Below, piece after piece: positions 22,763 to 36,408 of a stretch of DNA of 64,000 nt. Origin of the DNA: Ilex aquifolium. Taxonomy: Eukaryota; Streptophyta; Magnoliopsida; Aquifoliales; Aquifoliaceae. Position 1 is the stretch's first letter, and each line of letters starts with the position of its first letter. A program made the position numbers and the translations under genes. The DNA is taken from assembly GCA_951799425.1 (NCBI GenBank), contig OX637402.1, positions 1,922,501 through 1,986,500 on the forward strand. The letters run 5' to 3'. The notes under the pieces are model-generated. The model was not told the origin of the DNA, did no database searches, and saw only the letters and a list, made by a program, of their open reading frames with translations.

Positions 22763-24284
22763 GTCAAAATAATGATTCCATTGAATCCGGAAGGTCAAAA
22801 AATATTGGGAGTGGTAATATGGATGTATTGGAAGTTAGGAAGTGTCTCGGAGTTAAAATACACTTTAGCGAGAATTTGGGTAAAAATGGGTATTGAACAC
22901 TACTTAGTGTTTTGGCCATAACTTTTTATCTTTAAGTCCAATTGATCTGAAATTTTTACAGTACATAGTAGACATCTAGGGCTACAAAAGTATGTCTCAT
23001 GAACATTTTCCAATTCGACCTCTAAATGGGTCAAAACTGCATTGGAAGTTGAAACAAAAATCTGGCAGTCAACCGTACCGGTACGCCGAACTCCAGTAGC
23101 TAAACCGTACCGGTACGCCCGATAAAGCCAGCCCGATCCGACTGCGGGTCTTTCTCCATTTCCTCCACTATAAATACATTTTTTCACCTCCTTAGCCTTC
23201 ATTACACCACTCCAAACCCTAGAAAACATAAGAGAGGAAGAGAGAAAGAGAGAAACACAAGATCAAGAGAAAACAAGAGATTGAAGGGTTGATTCAAGAT
23301 CAAAGCCCTAATTTTTCCAAGAACATCAAGGTAGGGGTTTTCTCTCACTCACTTATATTGAGTCTAGGGTATTTATATATGTATGTTTTTGCTATCAATG
23401 GTATATATATGCTATAGAATCATCATCTCTTAGGCTTTTTGCAAAGATTACATTGTTAGGGTTTAATACCCATTAAATCTCTTTTCTAGCTTTAAAACCC
23501 TAGTTTTTGGGAGAGTGATGTATTTCTTCTTAAATGCTTCTTTATTATGAACTTCGAAAACCATAGTTGTTTGTGTGGGGTAGAAAAATGATGTTATTGT
23601 GATCTCATGTATTTTCCTTGTTGGTTGGGGAATTGTTACATAATATATCTTGGGGATTTTGGAGAGATGCGTGTAAAATGATATAAATATTGGAACGGTA
23701 TGCTTGGTTGGGTTGTTTGTGATGCCTTGAGGGTGAGAGGTTCCTTATAAGGATGCTCATGCCAAGAGAGGAGAGTATGTGATTTCCCTCAAGAGGTTCC
23801 TTATAAGGATGCTTGAGTTTGTGATGCCTTGAGGGTGAGAGGTTCCTTATAAGGATGTTCATGCCAAGAGAGGAGAGTATGTGATTTTCCTTAAGAAGTT
23901 CCTTATAAGGATGCTTAAGAAACTAAGTCTTGAGGGTGAGAGGTTCCTTATAAGGATGCTCATGCCAAAAGAGGATAGTATGTAATTTTCCTCAAGAGGT
24001 TCCTTATAATGATGCTTGAGTAACCAAGCCTTGAGGGTGAGAGGTTTCTTATAAGGATGCTCATGCCAAAAGAGGACAATATTGTAACACCCCGAATTTT
24101 CTTTTATATATTTATAGAGATATATATATATAGTAAATAAAAAGTGTAAATATGTAGATATATGTAGTGACATAAGAATAAACCCTAGGAATAAATGCTA
24201 TGGAGACAATTTGATTGGGAAGTTACGTGTCGAAGATGTTTAAACTTGTAAAGGGTGATTAGACAAGTTTCTAAAAGTTTGTAG
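22763..24284 (+). repeat. Satellite unit 16
   Basis: Length 1522 bp. TATA box at 23169, sub-repeat block 23721-24078, TGTAACACC at 24083. Private TTATATTGAG is shared with unit 19. Two CArG motifs are mutated (CCTTATAATG and TCTTATAAGG). Confidence 0.97.
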
Positions 24285-25792
24285 GTCAAAATAATGATTC
24301 CATTGAATCCGGAAGGTCGAAAAACATTGGGAGTGGTAATATGGATGTATTGGAAGTTAGGAAGTGTCTCGGAGTTAAAATACACTTTAGCGAGAATTTG
24401 GGTAAAAATGGGTATTGAACACTACTTAGTGTTTTGGCCATAACTTTTTATCTTTAAGTCCAATTGATCTGAAATTTTTACAGTACATAGTAGACATCTA
24501 GGGCTACAAAAGTATGTCTTATGAACATTTTCCAATTCGACCTCTAAATGGGTCAAAACTGCATTGGAAGTTGAAACAAAAATCTGGCAGTCAAACCGTA
24601 CCGGTACGCCGAACTCCAGTAGCTAAACCGTACCGGTACGCCCGATAAAGCCAGCCCGATCCGACTGCGGGTCTTTCTCCATTTCCTCCACTATAAATAC
24701 ATTTTGTCACCTCCTTAGCCTTCATTACACCACTCCAAACCCTAGAAAACATAAGAGAGGAAGAGAGAAAGAGAGAAAACAAGAGATTGAAGGGTTGATT
24801 CAAGATCAAAGCCCTAATTTTTCCAAGAACATCAAGGTAGGGGTTTTCTCTCACTCACTTACATTGAGTCTAGGGTATTTATATATGTATGTTTTTGCTA
24901 TCAATGGTATATATATGCTATAGAATCATCATCTCTTAGGCTTTTTGCAAAGATTACATTGTTAGGGTTTAATACCCATTAAATCTCTTTTCTAGCTTTA
25001 AAACCCTAGTTTTTGGGAGAGTGATGTATTTCTTCTTAAATGCTTCTTTTTTATGAACTTCGAAAACCATAGTTGTTTGTGTGGGGTAGAAAAATGATGT
25101 TATTGTGATCTCATGTATTTTCCTTGTTGGTTGGGGAATTGTTACATAATATATCTTGGGGATTTTGGAGAGATGCGTGTAAAATGATATAAATATTGGA
25201 ACGGTATGCTTGGTTGGGTTGTTTGTGATGCCTTGAGGGTGAGAGGTTCCTTATAAGGATGCTCATGCCAAGAGAGGAGAGTATGTGATTTCCCTCAAGA
25301 GGTTCCTTATAAGGATGCTTGAGTTTGTGATGCCTTGAGGGTGAGAGGTTCCTTATAAGGATGTTCATGCCAAGAGAGGAGAGTATGTGATTTTCCTTAA
25401 GAGGTTCCTTATAAGGATGCTTAAGAAACTAAGCCTTGAGGGTGAGAGGTTCCTTATAAAGATGCTCATGCCAAAAGAGGATAGTATGTAATTTTCCTCA
25501 AGAGGTTCCTTATAAGGATGCTTGAGTAACCAAGCCTTGAGGGTGAGAGGTTCCTTATAAGGATGCTCATGCCAAAAGAGGACAATATTGTAACACCCCG
25601 AATTTTCTTTTATATATTTATAGAGATATATATATATATAGTAAATAAAAAGTGTAAATATGTAGATATATGTAGTGACATAAGAATAAACCGTAGGAAT
25701 AAATGCTATGGAGACAATTTGATTGAGAAGTTACGTGTCGAAGATGTTTAAACTTGGAAAGGGTGATTAGACAAGTTTCTAAAAGTTTGTAG
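24285..25792 (+). repeat. Satellite unit 17 (first short-class unit)
   Basis: Length 1508 bp. TATA box at 24692, sub-repeat block 25227-25584, TGTAACACC at 25589. First unit with the 17-bp leader deletion. Shares GTCTTATG, CTTATAAAGATG and TTGAGAAG with unit 20. Confidence 0.97.
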
Positions 25793-27314
25793 GTCAAAAT
25801 AATGATTCCATTGAATCCGGAAGGTCGAAAAATATTGGGAGTGGTAATATGGATGTATTGGAAGTTAGGAAGTGTCTCGGAGTTAAAATACACTTTAGCG
25901 AGAATTTGGGTAAAAATGGGTATTGAACACTACTTAGTGTTTTGGCCATAACTTTTTATCTTTAAGTCCAATTGATCTGAAATTTTTACAGTAGATAGTA
26001 GACATCTAGGGCTACAAAAGTATGTCTCATGAACATTTTCCAATTCGACCTCTAAATGGGTCAAAACTGCATTGGAAGTTGAAACAAAAATCTGGCAGTC
26101 AACCGTACCGGTACGCCGAACTCCAGTAGCTAAACCGTACCGGTACGCCCGATAAAGCCAGCCCGATCCGACTGCGGGTCTTTCTCCATTTCCTCCACTA
26201 TAAATACATTTTTTCACCTCCTTAGCCTTCATTACACCACTCCAAACCCTAGAAAACATAAGAGAGGAAGAGAGAAAGAGAGAAACACAAGATCAAGAGA
26301 AAACAAGAGATTGAAGGGTTGATTCAAGATCAAAGCCCTAATTTTTCCAAGAACATCAAGGTAGGGGTTTTCTCTCACTCACTTACATTGAGTCTAGGGT
26401 ATTTATATATGTATGTTTTTGCTATCAATGGTATATATATGCTATAGAATCATCATCTCTTAGGCTTTTTGCAAAGATTACATTGTTAGGGTTTAATACC
26501 CATTAAATCTCTTTTCTAGCTTTAAAACCCTAGTTTTTGGGAGAGTGATGTATTTCTTCTTAAATGCTTCTTTTTTATGAACTTCGAAAACCATAGTTGT
26601 TTGTGTGGGGTAGAAAAATGATGTTATTGTGATCTCATGTATTTTCCTTGTTGGTTGGGGAATTGTTACATAATATATCTTGGGGATTTTGGAGAGATGC
26701 GTGTAAAATGATATAAATATTGGAACGGTATGCTTGGTTGGGTTGTTTGTGATGCCTTGAGGGTGAGAGGTTCCTTATAAGGATGCTCATGCCAAGAGAG
26801 GAGAGTATGTGATTTCCCTCAAGAGGTTCCTTATAAGGATGCTTGAGTTTGTGATGCCTTGAGGGTGAGAGGTTCCTTATAAGGATGTTCATGCCAAGAG
26901 AGGAGAGTACGTGATTTTCCTTAAGAGGTTCCTTATAAGGATGCTTAAGAAACTAAGCCTTGAGGGTGAGAGGTTCCTTATAAGGATGCTCATGCCAAAA
27001 GAGGATAGTATGTAATTTTTCTCAAGAGGTTCCTTATAAGGATGCTTGAGTAACCAAGCCTTGAGGGTGAGAGGTTCCTTATAAGGATGCTCATGCCAAA
27101 AGAGGACAATATTGTAACACCCCGAATTTTCTTTTATATATTTATAGAGATATATATATATAGTAAATAAAAAGTGTAAATATGTAGATATATGTAGTGA
27201 CATAAGAATAAACCCTAGGAATAAATGCTATGGAGACAATTTGATTGGGAAGTTACGTGTCGAAGATGTTTAAACTTGGAAAGGGTGATTAGACAAGTTT
27301 CTAAAAGTTTGTAG
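25793..27314 (+). repeat. Satellite unit 18
   Basis: Length 1522 bp. TATA box at 26199, sub-repeat block 26751-27108, TGTAACACC at 27113. TCAACCG and TTTTTTCACC class with (AT)6; tail AAACCCTAGG. Private GAGTACGTG near 26906. Confidence 0.97.
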
Positions 27315-28836
27315 GTCAAAATAATGATTCCATTGAATCCGGAAGGTCGAAAAATATTGGGAGTGGTAATATGGATGTATTGGAAGTTAGGAAGTGTCTC
27401 GGAGTTAAAATACACTTTAGCGAGAATTTGGGTAAAAATGGGTATTGAACACTACTTAGTGTTTTGGCCATAACTTTTTATCTTTAAGTCCAATTGATCT
27501 GAAATTTTTACAGTACATAGTAGACATCTAGGGCTACAAAAGTATGTCTCATGAACATTTTCCAATTCGACCTCTAAATGGGTCAAAACTGCATTGGAAG
27601 TTGAAACAAAAATCTGGCAGTCAACCGTACCGGTACGCCGAACTCCAGTAGCTAAACCGTACCGGTACGCCCGATAAAGCCAGCCCGATCCGACTGCGGG
27701 TCTTTCTCCATTTCCTCCACTATAAATACATTTTTTCACCTCCTTAGCCTTCATTACACCACTCCAAACCCTAGAAAACATAAGAGAGGAAGAGAGAAAG
27801 AGAGAAACACAAGATCAAGAGAAAACAAGAGATTGAAGGGTTGATTCAAGATCAAAGCCCTAATTTTTCCAAGAACATCAAGGTAGGGGTTTTCTCTCAC
27901 TCACTTATATTGAGTCTAGGGTATTTATATATGTATGTTTTTGCTATCAATGGTATATATATGCTATAGAATCATCATCTCTTAGGCTTTTTGCAAAGAT
28001 TACATTGTTAGGGTTTAATACCCATTAAATCTCTTTTCTAGCTTTAAAACCCTAGTTTTTGGGAGAGTGATGTATTTCTTCTTAAATGCTTCTTTATTAT
28101 GAACTTCGAAAACCATAGTTGTTTGTGTGGGGTAGAAAAATGATGTTATTATGATCTCATGTATTTTCCTTGTTGGTTGGGGAATTGTTACATAATATAT
28201 CTTGGGGATTTTGGAGAGATGCGTGTAAAATGATATAAATATTGGAACGGTATGCTTGGTTGGGTTGTTTGTGATGCCTTGAGGGTGAGAGGTTCCTTAT
28301 AAGGATGCTCATGCCAAGAGAGGAGAGTATGTGATTTCCCTCAAGAGGTTCCTTATAAGGATGCTTGAGTTTGTGATGCCTTGAGGGTGAGAGGTTCCTT
28401 ATAAGGATGTTCATGCCAAGAGAGGAGAGTATGTGATTTTCCTTAAGAAGTTCCTTATAAGGATGCTTAAGAAACTAAGCCTTGAGGGTGAGAGGTTCCT
28501 TATAAGGATGCTCATGCCAAAAGAGGATAGTATGTAATTTTCCTCAAGAGGTTCCTTATAAGGATGCTTGAGTAACCAAGCCTTGAGGGTGAGAGGTTTC
28601 TTATAAGGATGCTCATGCCAAAAGAGGACAATATTGTAACACCCCGAATTTTCTTTTATATATTTATAGAGATATATATATATAGTAAATAAAAAGTGTA
28701 AATATGTAGATATATGTAGTGACATAAGAATAAACCCTAGGAATAAATGCTATGGAGACAATTTGATTGGGAAGTTACGTGTCGAAGATGTTTAAACTTG
28801 TAAAGGGTGATTAGACAAGTTTCTAAAAGTTTGTAG
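27315..28836 (+). repeat. Satellite unit 19
   Basis: Length 1522 bp. TATA box at 27721, sub-repeat block 28273-28630, TGTAACACC at 28635. Matches unit 16 at a 4552-bp spacing (shared TTATATTGAG). Last CArG motif mutated. Confidence 0.97.
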
Positions 28837-30344
28837 GTCAAAATAATGATTCCATTGAATCCGGAAGGTCGAAAAACATTGGGAGTGGTAATATGGATGT
28901 ATTGGAAGTTAGGAAGTGTCTCGGAGTTAAAATACACTTTAGCGAGAATTTGGGTAAAAATGGGTATTGAACACTACTTAGTGTTTTGGCCATAACTTTT
29001 TATCTTTAAGTCCAATTGATCTGAAATTTTTACAGTACATAGTAGACATCTAGGGCTACAAAAGTATGTCTTATGAACATTTTCCAATTCGACCTCTAAA
29101 TGGGTCAAAACTGCATTGGAAGTTGAAACAAAAATCTGGCAGTCAAACCGTACCGGTACGCCGAACTCCAGTAGCTAAACCGTACCGGTACGCCCGATAA
29201 AGCCAGCCCGATCCGACTGCGGGTCTTTCTCCATTTCCTCCACTATAAATACATTTTGTCACCTCCTTAGCCTTCATTACACCACTCCAAACCCTAGAAA
29301 ACATAAGAGAGGAAGAGAGAAAGAGAGAAAACAAGAGATTGAAGGGTTGATTCAAGATCAAAGCCCTAATTTTTCCAAGAACATCAAGGTAGGGGTTTTC
29401 TCTCACTCACTTACATTGAGTCTAGGGTATTTATATATGTATGTTTTTGCTATCAATGGTATATATATGCTATAGAATCATCATCTCTTAGGCTTTTTGC
29501 AAAGATTACATTGTTAGGGTTTAATACCCATTAAATCTCTTTTCTAGCTTTAAAACCCTAGTTTTTGGGAGAGTGATGTATTTCTTCTTAAATGCTTCTT
29601 TTTTATGAACTTCGAAAACCATAGTTGTTTGTGTGGGGTAGAAAAATGATGTTATTGTGATCTCATGTATTTTCCTTGTTGGTTGGGGAATTGTTACATA
29701 ATATATCTTGGGGATTTTGGAGAGATGCGTGTAAAATGATATAAATATTGGAACGGTATGCTTGGTTGGGTTGTTTGTGATGCCTTGAGGGTGAGAGGTT
29801 CCTTATAAGGATGCTCATGCCAAGAGAGGAGAGTATGTGATTTCCCTCAAGAGGTTCCTTATAAGGATGCTTGAGTTTGTGATGCCTTGAGGGTGAGAGG
29901 TTCCTTATAAGGATGTTCATGCCAAGAGAGGAGAGTATGTGATTTTCCTTAAGAGGTTCCTTATAAGGATGCTTAAGAAACTAAGCCTTGAGGGTGAGAG
30001 GTTCCTTATAAAGATGCTCATGCCAAAAGAGGATAGTATGTAATTTTCCTCAAGAGGTTCCTTATAAGGATGCTTGAGTAACCAAGCCTTGAGGGTGAGA
30101 GGTTCCTTATAAGGATGCTCATGCCAAAAGAGGACAATATTGTAACACCCCGAATTTTCTTTTATATATTTATAGAGATATATATATATATAGTAAATAA
30201 AAAGTGTAAATATGTAGATATATGTAGTGACATAAGAATAAACCGTAGGAATAAATGCTATGGAGACAATTTGATTGAGAAGTTACGTGTCGAAGATGTT
30301 TAAACTTGGAAAGGGTGATTAGACAAGTTTCTAAAAGTTTGTAG
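28837..30344 (+). repeat. Satellite unit 20
   Basis: Length 1508 bp, short class. TATA box at 29244, sub-repeat block 29779-30136, TGTAACACC at 30141. Matches unit 17 at a 4552-bp spacing. Confidence 0.97.
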
Positions 30345-31867
30345 GTCAAAATAATGATTCCATTGAATCCGGAAGGTCGAAAAATATTGGGAGTGGTAAT
30401 ATGGATGTATTGGAAGTTAGGAAGTGTCTCGGAGTTAAAATACACTTTAGCGAGAATTTGGGTAAAAATGGGTATTGAACACTACTTAGTGTTTTGGCCA
30501 TAACTTTTTATCTTTAAGTCCAATTGATCTGAAATTTTTACAGTAGATAGTAGACATCTAGGGCTACAAAAGTATTTCTCATGAACATTTTCCAATTCGA
30601 CCTCTAAATGGGTCAAAATTGCATTGGAAGTTGAAACAAAAATCTGGCAGTCAACCGTACCGGTACGCCGAACTCCAGTAGCTAAACCGTACCGGTACGC
30701 CCGATAAAGCCAGCCAGATCCGACTGCGGGTCTTTCTCCATTTCCTCCACTATAAATACATTTTTTCACCTCCTTAGCCTTCATTACACCACTCCAAACC
30801 CTAGAAAACATACGAGAGGAAGAGAGAAAGAGAGAAACACAAGATCAAGAGAAAACAAGAGATTGAAGGGTTGATTCAAGATCAAAGCCCTAATTTTTCC
30901 AAGAACATCAAGGTAGGGGTTTTCTCTCACTCACTTACATTGAGTCTAGGGTATTTATATATGTATGTTTTTGCTATCAATGGTATATATATGCTATAGA
31001 ATCATCATCTCTTAGGCTTTTTGCAAAGATTACATTGTTAGGGTTTAATACCCATTAAATCTCTTTTCTAGCTTTAAAACCCTAGTTTTTGGGAGAGTGA
31101 TGTATTTCTTCTTAAATGCTTCTTTATTATGAACTTCGAAAACCATAGTTGTTTGTGTGGGGTAGAAAAATGATGTTATTGTGATCTCATGTATTTTCCT
31201 TGTTGGTTGGGGAATTGTTACATAATATATCTTGGGGATTTTGGAGAGATGCGTGTAAAATGATATAAATATTGGAACGGTATGCTTGGTTGGGTTGTTT
31301 GTGATGCCTTGAGGGTGAGAGGTTCCTTATAAGGATGCTCATGCCAAGAGAGGAGAGTATGTGATTTCCCTCAAGAGGTTCCTTATAAGGATGCTTGAGT
31401 TTGTGATGCCTTGAGGGTGAGAGGTTCCTTATAAGGATGTTCATGCCAAGAGAGGAGAGTATGTGATTTTCCTTAAGAAGTTCCTTATAAGGATGCTTAA
31501 GAAACTAAGCCTTGAGGGTGAGAGGTTCCTTATAAGGATGCTCATGCCAAAAGAGGATAGTATGTAATTTTCCTCAAGAGGTTCCTTATAAGGATGCTTG
31601 AGTAACCAAGCCTTGAGGGTGAGAGGTTTCTTATAAGGATGCTCATGCCAAAAGAGGACAATATTGTAACACCCCGAATTTTCTTTTATATATTTATAGA
31701 GATATATATATATATAGTAAATAAAAAGTGTAAATATGTAGATATATGTAGTGACATAAGAATAAACCCTAGGAATAAATGCTATGGAGACAATTTGATT
31801 GGGAAGTTACGTGTCGAAGATGTTTAAACTTGTAAAGGGTGATAGACAAGTTTCTAAAAGTTTGTAG
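30345..31867 (+). repeat. Satellite unit 21
   Basis: Length 1523 bp. TATA box at 30751, sub-repeat block 31303-31660, TGTAACACC at 31665. Head follows unit 18 with private changes AGTATTTCTC, AAAATTGCAT and GCCAGATCC. The tail departs from unit 18 (mutated last CArG, GTGATAGAC). Confidence 0.97.
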
Positions 31868-33375
31868 GTCAAAATAATGATTCCATTGAATCCGGAAGGT
31901 CGAAAAACATTGGGAGTGGTAATATGGATGTATTGGAAGTTAGGAAGTGTCTCGGAGTTAAAATACACTTTAACGAGAATTTGGGTAAAAATGGGTATTG
32001 AACACTACTTAGTGTTTTGGCCATAACTTTTTATCTTTAAGTCCAATTGATCTGAAATTTTTACAGTAGAGAGTAGACATCTAGGGCTACAAAAGTATGT
32101 CTCATGAACATTTTCCAATTCGACCTCTAAATAAATCAAAACTGCATTGGAAGTTGAAACAAAAATCTGGCAGTCAAACCGTACCGGTACGCCGAACTCC
32201 AGTAGCTAAACCGTACCGGTACGCCCGATAAAGCCAGCCCGATCCGACTGCGGGTCTTTCTCCATTTCCTCCACTATAAATACATTTTGTCACCTCCTTA
32301 GCCTTCATTACACCACTCCAAACCCTAGAAAACATAAGAGAGGAAGAGAGAAAGAGAGAAAACAAGAGATTGAAGGGTTGATTCAAGATCAAAGCCCTAA
32401 TTTTTCCAAGAACATCAAGGTAGAGGTTTTCTCTCACTCACTTACATTGAGTCTAGGGTATTTATATATGTATGTTTTTGCTATCAATGGTATATATATG
32501 CTATAGAATCATCATCTCTTAGGCTTTTTGCAAAGATTACATTGTTAGGGTTTAATACCCATTAAATCTCTTTTCTAGCTTTAAAACCCTAGTTTTTGGG
32601 AGAGTGATGTATTTCTTCTTAAATGCTTCTTTATTATGAACTTCGAAAACCATAGTTGTTTGTGTGGGGTAGAAAAATGATGTTATTGTGATCTCATGTA
32701 TTTTCCTTGTTGGTTGGGGAATTGTTACATAATATATCTTGGGGATTTTGGAGAGATGCGTGTAAAATGATATAAATATTGGAACGGTATGCTTGGTTGG
32801 GTTGTTTGTGATGCCTTGAGGGTGAGAGGTTCCTTATAAGGATGCTCATGCCAAGAGAGGAGAGGATGTGATTTCCCTCAAGAGGTTCCTTATAAGGATG
32901 CTTGAGTTTGTGATGCCTTGAGGGTGAGAGGTTCCTTATAAGGATGTTCATGCCAAGAGAGGAGAGTATGTGATTTTCCTTAAGAGGTTCCTTATAAGGA
33001 TGCTTAAGAAACTAAGCCTTGAGGGTGAGAGGTTCCTTATAAGGATGCTCATGCCAAAAGAGGATAGTATGTAATTTTCCTCAAGAGGTTCCTTATAAGG
33101 ATGCTTGAGTAACCAAGCCTTGAGGGTGAGAGGTTCCTTATAAGGATGCTCATGCCAAAAGAGGACAATATTGTAACACCCCGAATTTTCTTTTATATAT
33201 TTATAGAGATATATATATATATAGTAAATAAAAAGTGTAAATATGTAGATATATGTAGTGACATAAGAATAAACCGTAGGAATAAATGCTATGGAGACAA
33301 TTTGATTGAGAAGTTACGTGTCGAAGATGTTTAAACTTGGAAAGGGTGATTAGACAAGTTTCTAAAAGTTTGTAG
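31868..33375 (+). repeat. Satellite unit 22
   Basis: Length 1508 bp, short class. TATA box at 32275, sub-repeat block 32810-33167, TGTAACACC at 33172. Introduces TTTAACGAG, CTAAATAAATC, AAGGTAGAGG at the splice-donor-like site, and GAGAGGATGTG, a set kept in units 24, 26, 30, 33, 36 and 39. Confidence 0.97.
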
Positions 33376-34900
33376 GTCAAAATAATGATTCCATTGAATC
33401 CGGAAGGTCGAAAAATATTGGGAGTGGTAATATGGATGTATTGGAAGTTAGGAAGTGTCTCGGAGTTAAAATACACTTTAGCGAGAATTTGGGTAAAAAT
33501 GGGTATTGAACACTACTTAGTATTTTGGCCATAACTTTTTATCTTTAAGTCCAATTGATCTGAAATTTTTACAGTAGATAGTAGACATCTAGGGCTACAA
33601 AATTATGTCTCATGAACATTTTCCAATTCGACCTCTAAATGGGTCAAAACTGCATTGGAAGTTGAAACAAAAATCTGGCAGTCAACCGTACCGGTACGCC
33701 GAACTCCAGTAGCTAAACCGTACCGGTACGCCCGATAAAGCCAGCCCGATCCGACTGCGGGTCTTTCTCCATTTCCTCCACTATAAATACATTTTTTCAC
33801 CTCCTTAGCCTTCATTACACCACTCCAAACCCTAGAAAACATAAGAGAGGAAGAGAGAAAGAGAGAAACACAAGATCAAGAGAAAACAAGAGATTGAAGG
33901 GTTGATTCAAGATCAAAGCCCTAATTTTTCCAAGAACATCAAGGTAGGGGTTTTCTCTCACTCACTTACATTGAGTCTAGGGTATTTATATATGTATGTT
34001 TTTGCTATCAATGGTATATATATGCTATAGAATCATCATCTCTTAGGCTTTTTGCAAAGATTACATTGTTAGGGTTTAATACCCATTAAATCTCTTTTCT
34101 AGCTTTAAAACCCTAGTTTTTGGGAGAGTGATGTATTTCTTTTTAAATGCTTCTTTATTATGAACTTCGAAAACCATAGTTGTTTGTGTGGGGTAGAAAA
34201 ATGATGTTATTGTGATCTCATGTATTTTCCTTGTTGGTTGGGGAATTGTTACATAATATATCTTGGGGATTTTGGAGAGATGCGTGTAAAATGATATAAA
34301 TATTGGAACGGTATGCTTGGTTGGGTTTTTTGTGATGCCTTGAGGGTGAGAGGTTCCTTATAAGGATGCTCATGCCAAGAGAGGAGAGTATGTGATTTCC
34401 CTCAAGAGGTTCCTTATAAGGATGCTTGAGTTTGTGATGCCTTGAGGGTGAGAGGTTCCTTATAAGGATGTTCATGCCAAGAGAGGAGAGTATGTGATTT
34501 TCCTTAAGAAGTTCCTTATAAGGATGCTTAAGAAACTAAGCCTTGAGGGTGAGAGGTTCCTTATAAGGATGCTCATGCCAAAAGAGGATAGTATGTAATT
34601 TTCCTCAAGAGGTTCCTTATAAGGATGCTTGAGTAACCAAGCCTTGAGGGTGAGAGGTTTCTTATAAGGATGCTCATGCCAAAAGAGGACAATATTGTAA
34701 CACCCCGAATTTTCTTTTATATATTTATAGAGATATATATATATATATAGTAAATAAAAAGTGTAAATATGTAGATATATGTAGTGACATAAGAATAAAC
34801 CCTAGGAATAAATGCTATGGAGACAATTTGATTGGGAAGTTACGTGTCGAAGATGTTTAAACTTGTAAAGGGTGATAGACAAGTTTCTAAAAGTTTGTAG
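33376..34900 (+). repeat. Satellite unit 23
   Basis: Length 1525 bp with (AT)8. TATA box at 33782, sub-repeat block 34334-34691, TGTAACACC at 34696. Private TAGTATTTTGG and AAAATTATG are shared with unit 25. Carries TTTCTTTTTAAATG and GGGTTTTTTG. Confidence 0.97.
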
Positions 34901-36408
34901 GTCAAAATAATGATTCCATTGAATCCGGAAGGTCGAAAAACATTGGGAGTGGTAATATGGATGTATTGGAAGTTAGGAAGTGTCTCGGAGTTAAAATACA
35001 CTTTAACGAGAATTTGGGTAAAAATGGGTATTGAACACTACTTAGTGTTTTGGCCATAACTTTTTATCTTTAAGTCCAATTGATCTGAAATTTTTACAGT
35101 AGAGAGTAGACATCTAGGGCTACAAAAGTATGTCTCATGAACATTTTCCAATTCGACCTCTAAATAAATCAAAACTGCATTGGAAGTTGAAACAAAAATC
35201 TGGCAGTCAAACCGTACCGGTACGCCGAACTCCAGTAGCTAAACCGTACCGGTACGCCCGATAAAGCCAGCCCGATCCGACTGCGGGTCTTTCTCCATTT
35301 CCTCCACTATAAATACATTTTGTCACCTCCTTAGCCTTCATTACACCACTCCAAACCCTAGAAAACATAAGAGAGGAAGAGAGAAAGAGAGAAAACAAGA
35401 GATTGAAGGGTTGATTCAAGATCAAAGCCCTAATTTTTCCAAGAACATCAAGGTAGAGGTTTTCTCTCACTCACTTACATTGAGTCTAGGGTATTTATAT
35501 ATGTATGTTTTTGCTATCAATGGTATATATATGCTATAGAATCATCATCTCTTAGGCTTTTTGCAAAGATTACATTGTTAGGGTTTAATACCCATTAAAT
35601 CTCTTTTCTAGCTTTAAAACCCTAGTTTTTGGGAGAGTGATGTATTTCTTCTTAAATGCTTCTTTATTATGAACTTCGAAAACCATAGTTGTTTGTGTGG
35701 GGTAGAAAAATGATGTTATTGTGATCTCATGTATTTTCCTTGTTGGTTGGGGAATTGTTACATAATATATCTTGGGGATTTTGGAGAGATGCGTGTAAAA
35801 TGATATAAATATTGGAACGGTATGCTTGGTTGGGTTGTTTGTGATGCCTTGAGGGTGAGAGGTTCCTTATAAGGATGCTCATGCCAAGAGAGGAGAGGAT
35901 GTGATTTCCCTCAAGAGGTTCCTTATAAGGATGCTTGAGTTTGTGATGCCTTGAGGGTGAGAGGTTCCTTATAAGGATGTTCATGCCAAGAGAGGAGAGT
36001 ATGTGATTTTCCTTAAGAGGTTCCTTATAAGGATGCTTAAGAAACTAAGCCTTGAGGGTGAGAGGTTCCTTATAAGGATGCTCATGCCAAAAGAGGATAG
36101 TATGTAATTTTCCTCAAGAGGTTCCTTATAAGGATGCTTGAGTAACCAAGCCTTGAGGGTGAGAGGTTCCTTATAAGGATGCTCATGCCAAAAGAGGACA
36201 ATATTGTAACACCCCGAATTTTCTTTTATATATTTATAGAGATATATATATATATAGTAAATAAAAAGTGTAAATATGTAGATATATGTAGTGACATAAG
36301 AATAAACCGTAGGAATAAATGCTATGGAGACAATTTGATTGAGAAGTTACGTGTCGAAGATGTTTAAACTTGGAAAGGGTGATTAGACAAGTTTCTAAAA
36401 GTTTGTAG
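34901..36408 (+). repeat. Satellite unit 24
   Basis: Length 1508 bp, short class, unit 22 type. TATA box at 35308, sub-repeat block 35843-36200, TGTAACACC at 36205. Confidence 0.97.

Larger units (their letters stand above)
22763..31867 (+). repeat. Two copies of a 4552-bp trimer (units 16-18 and 19-21)
   Basis: Private variants recur at exactly 4552 bp: TTATATTGAG (units 16, 19), GTCTTATG, the 17-bp leader deletion, CTTATAAAGATG and TTGAGAAG (units 17, 20). The match fades in unit 21, whose tail belongs to another type. Confidence 0.85.
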
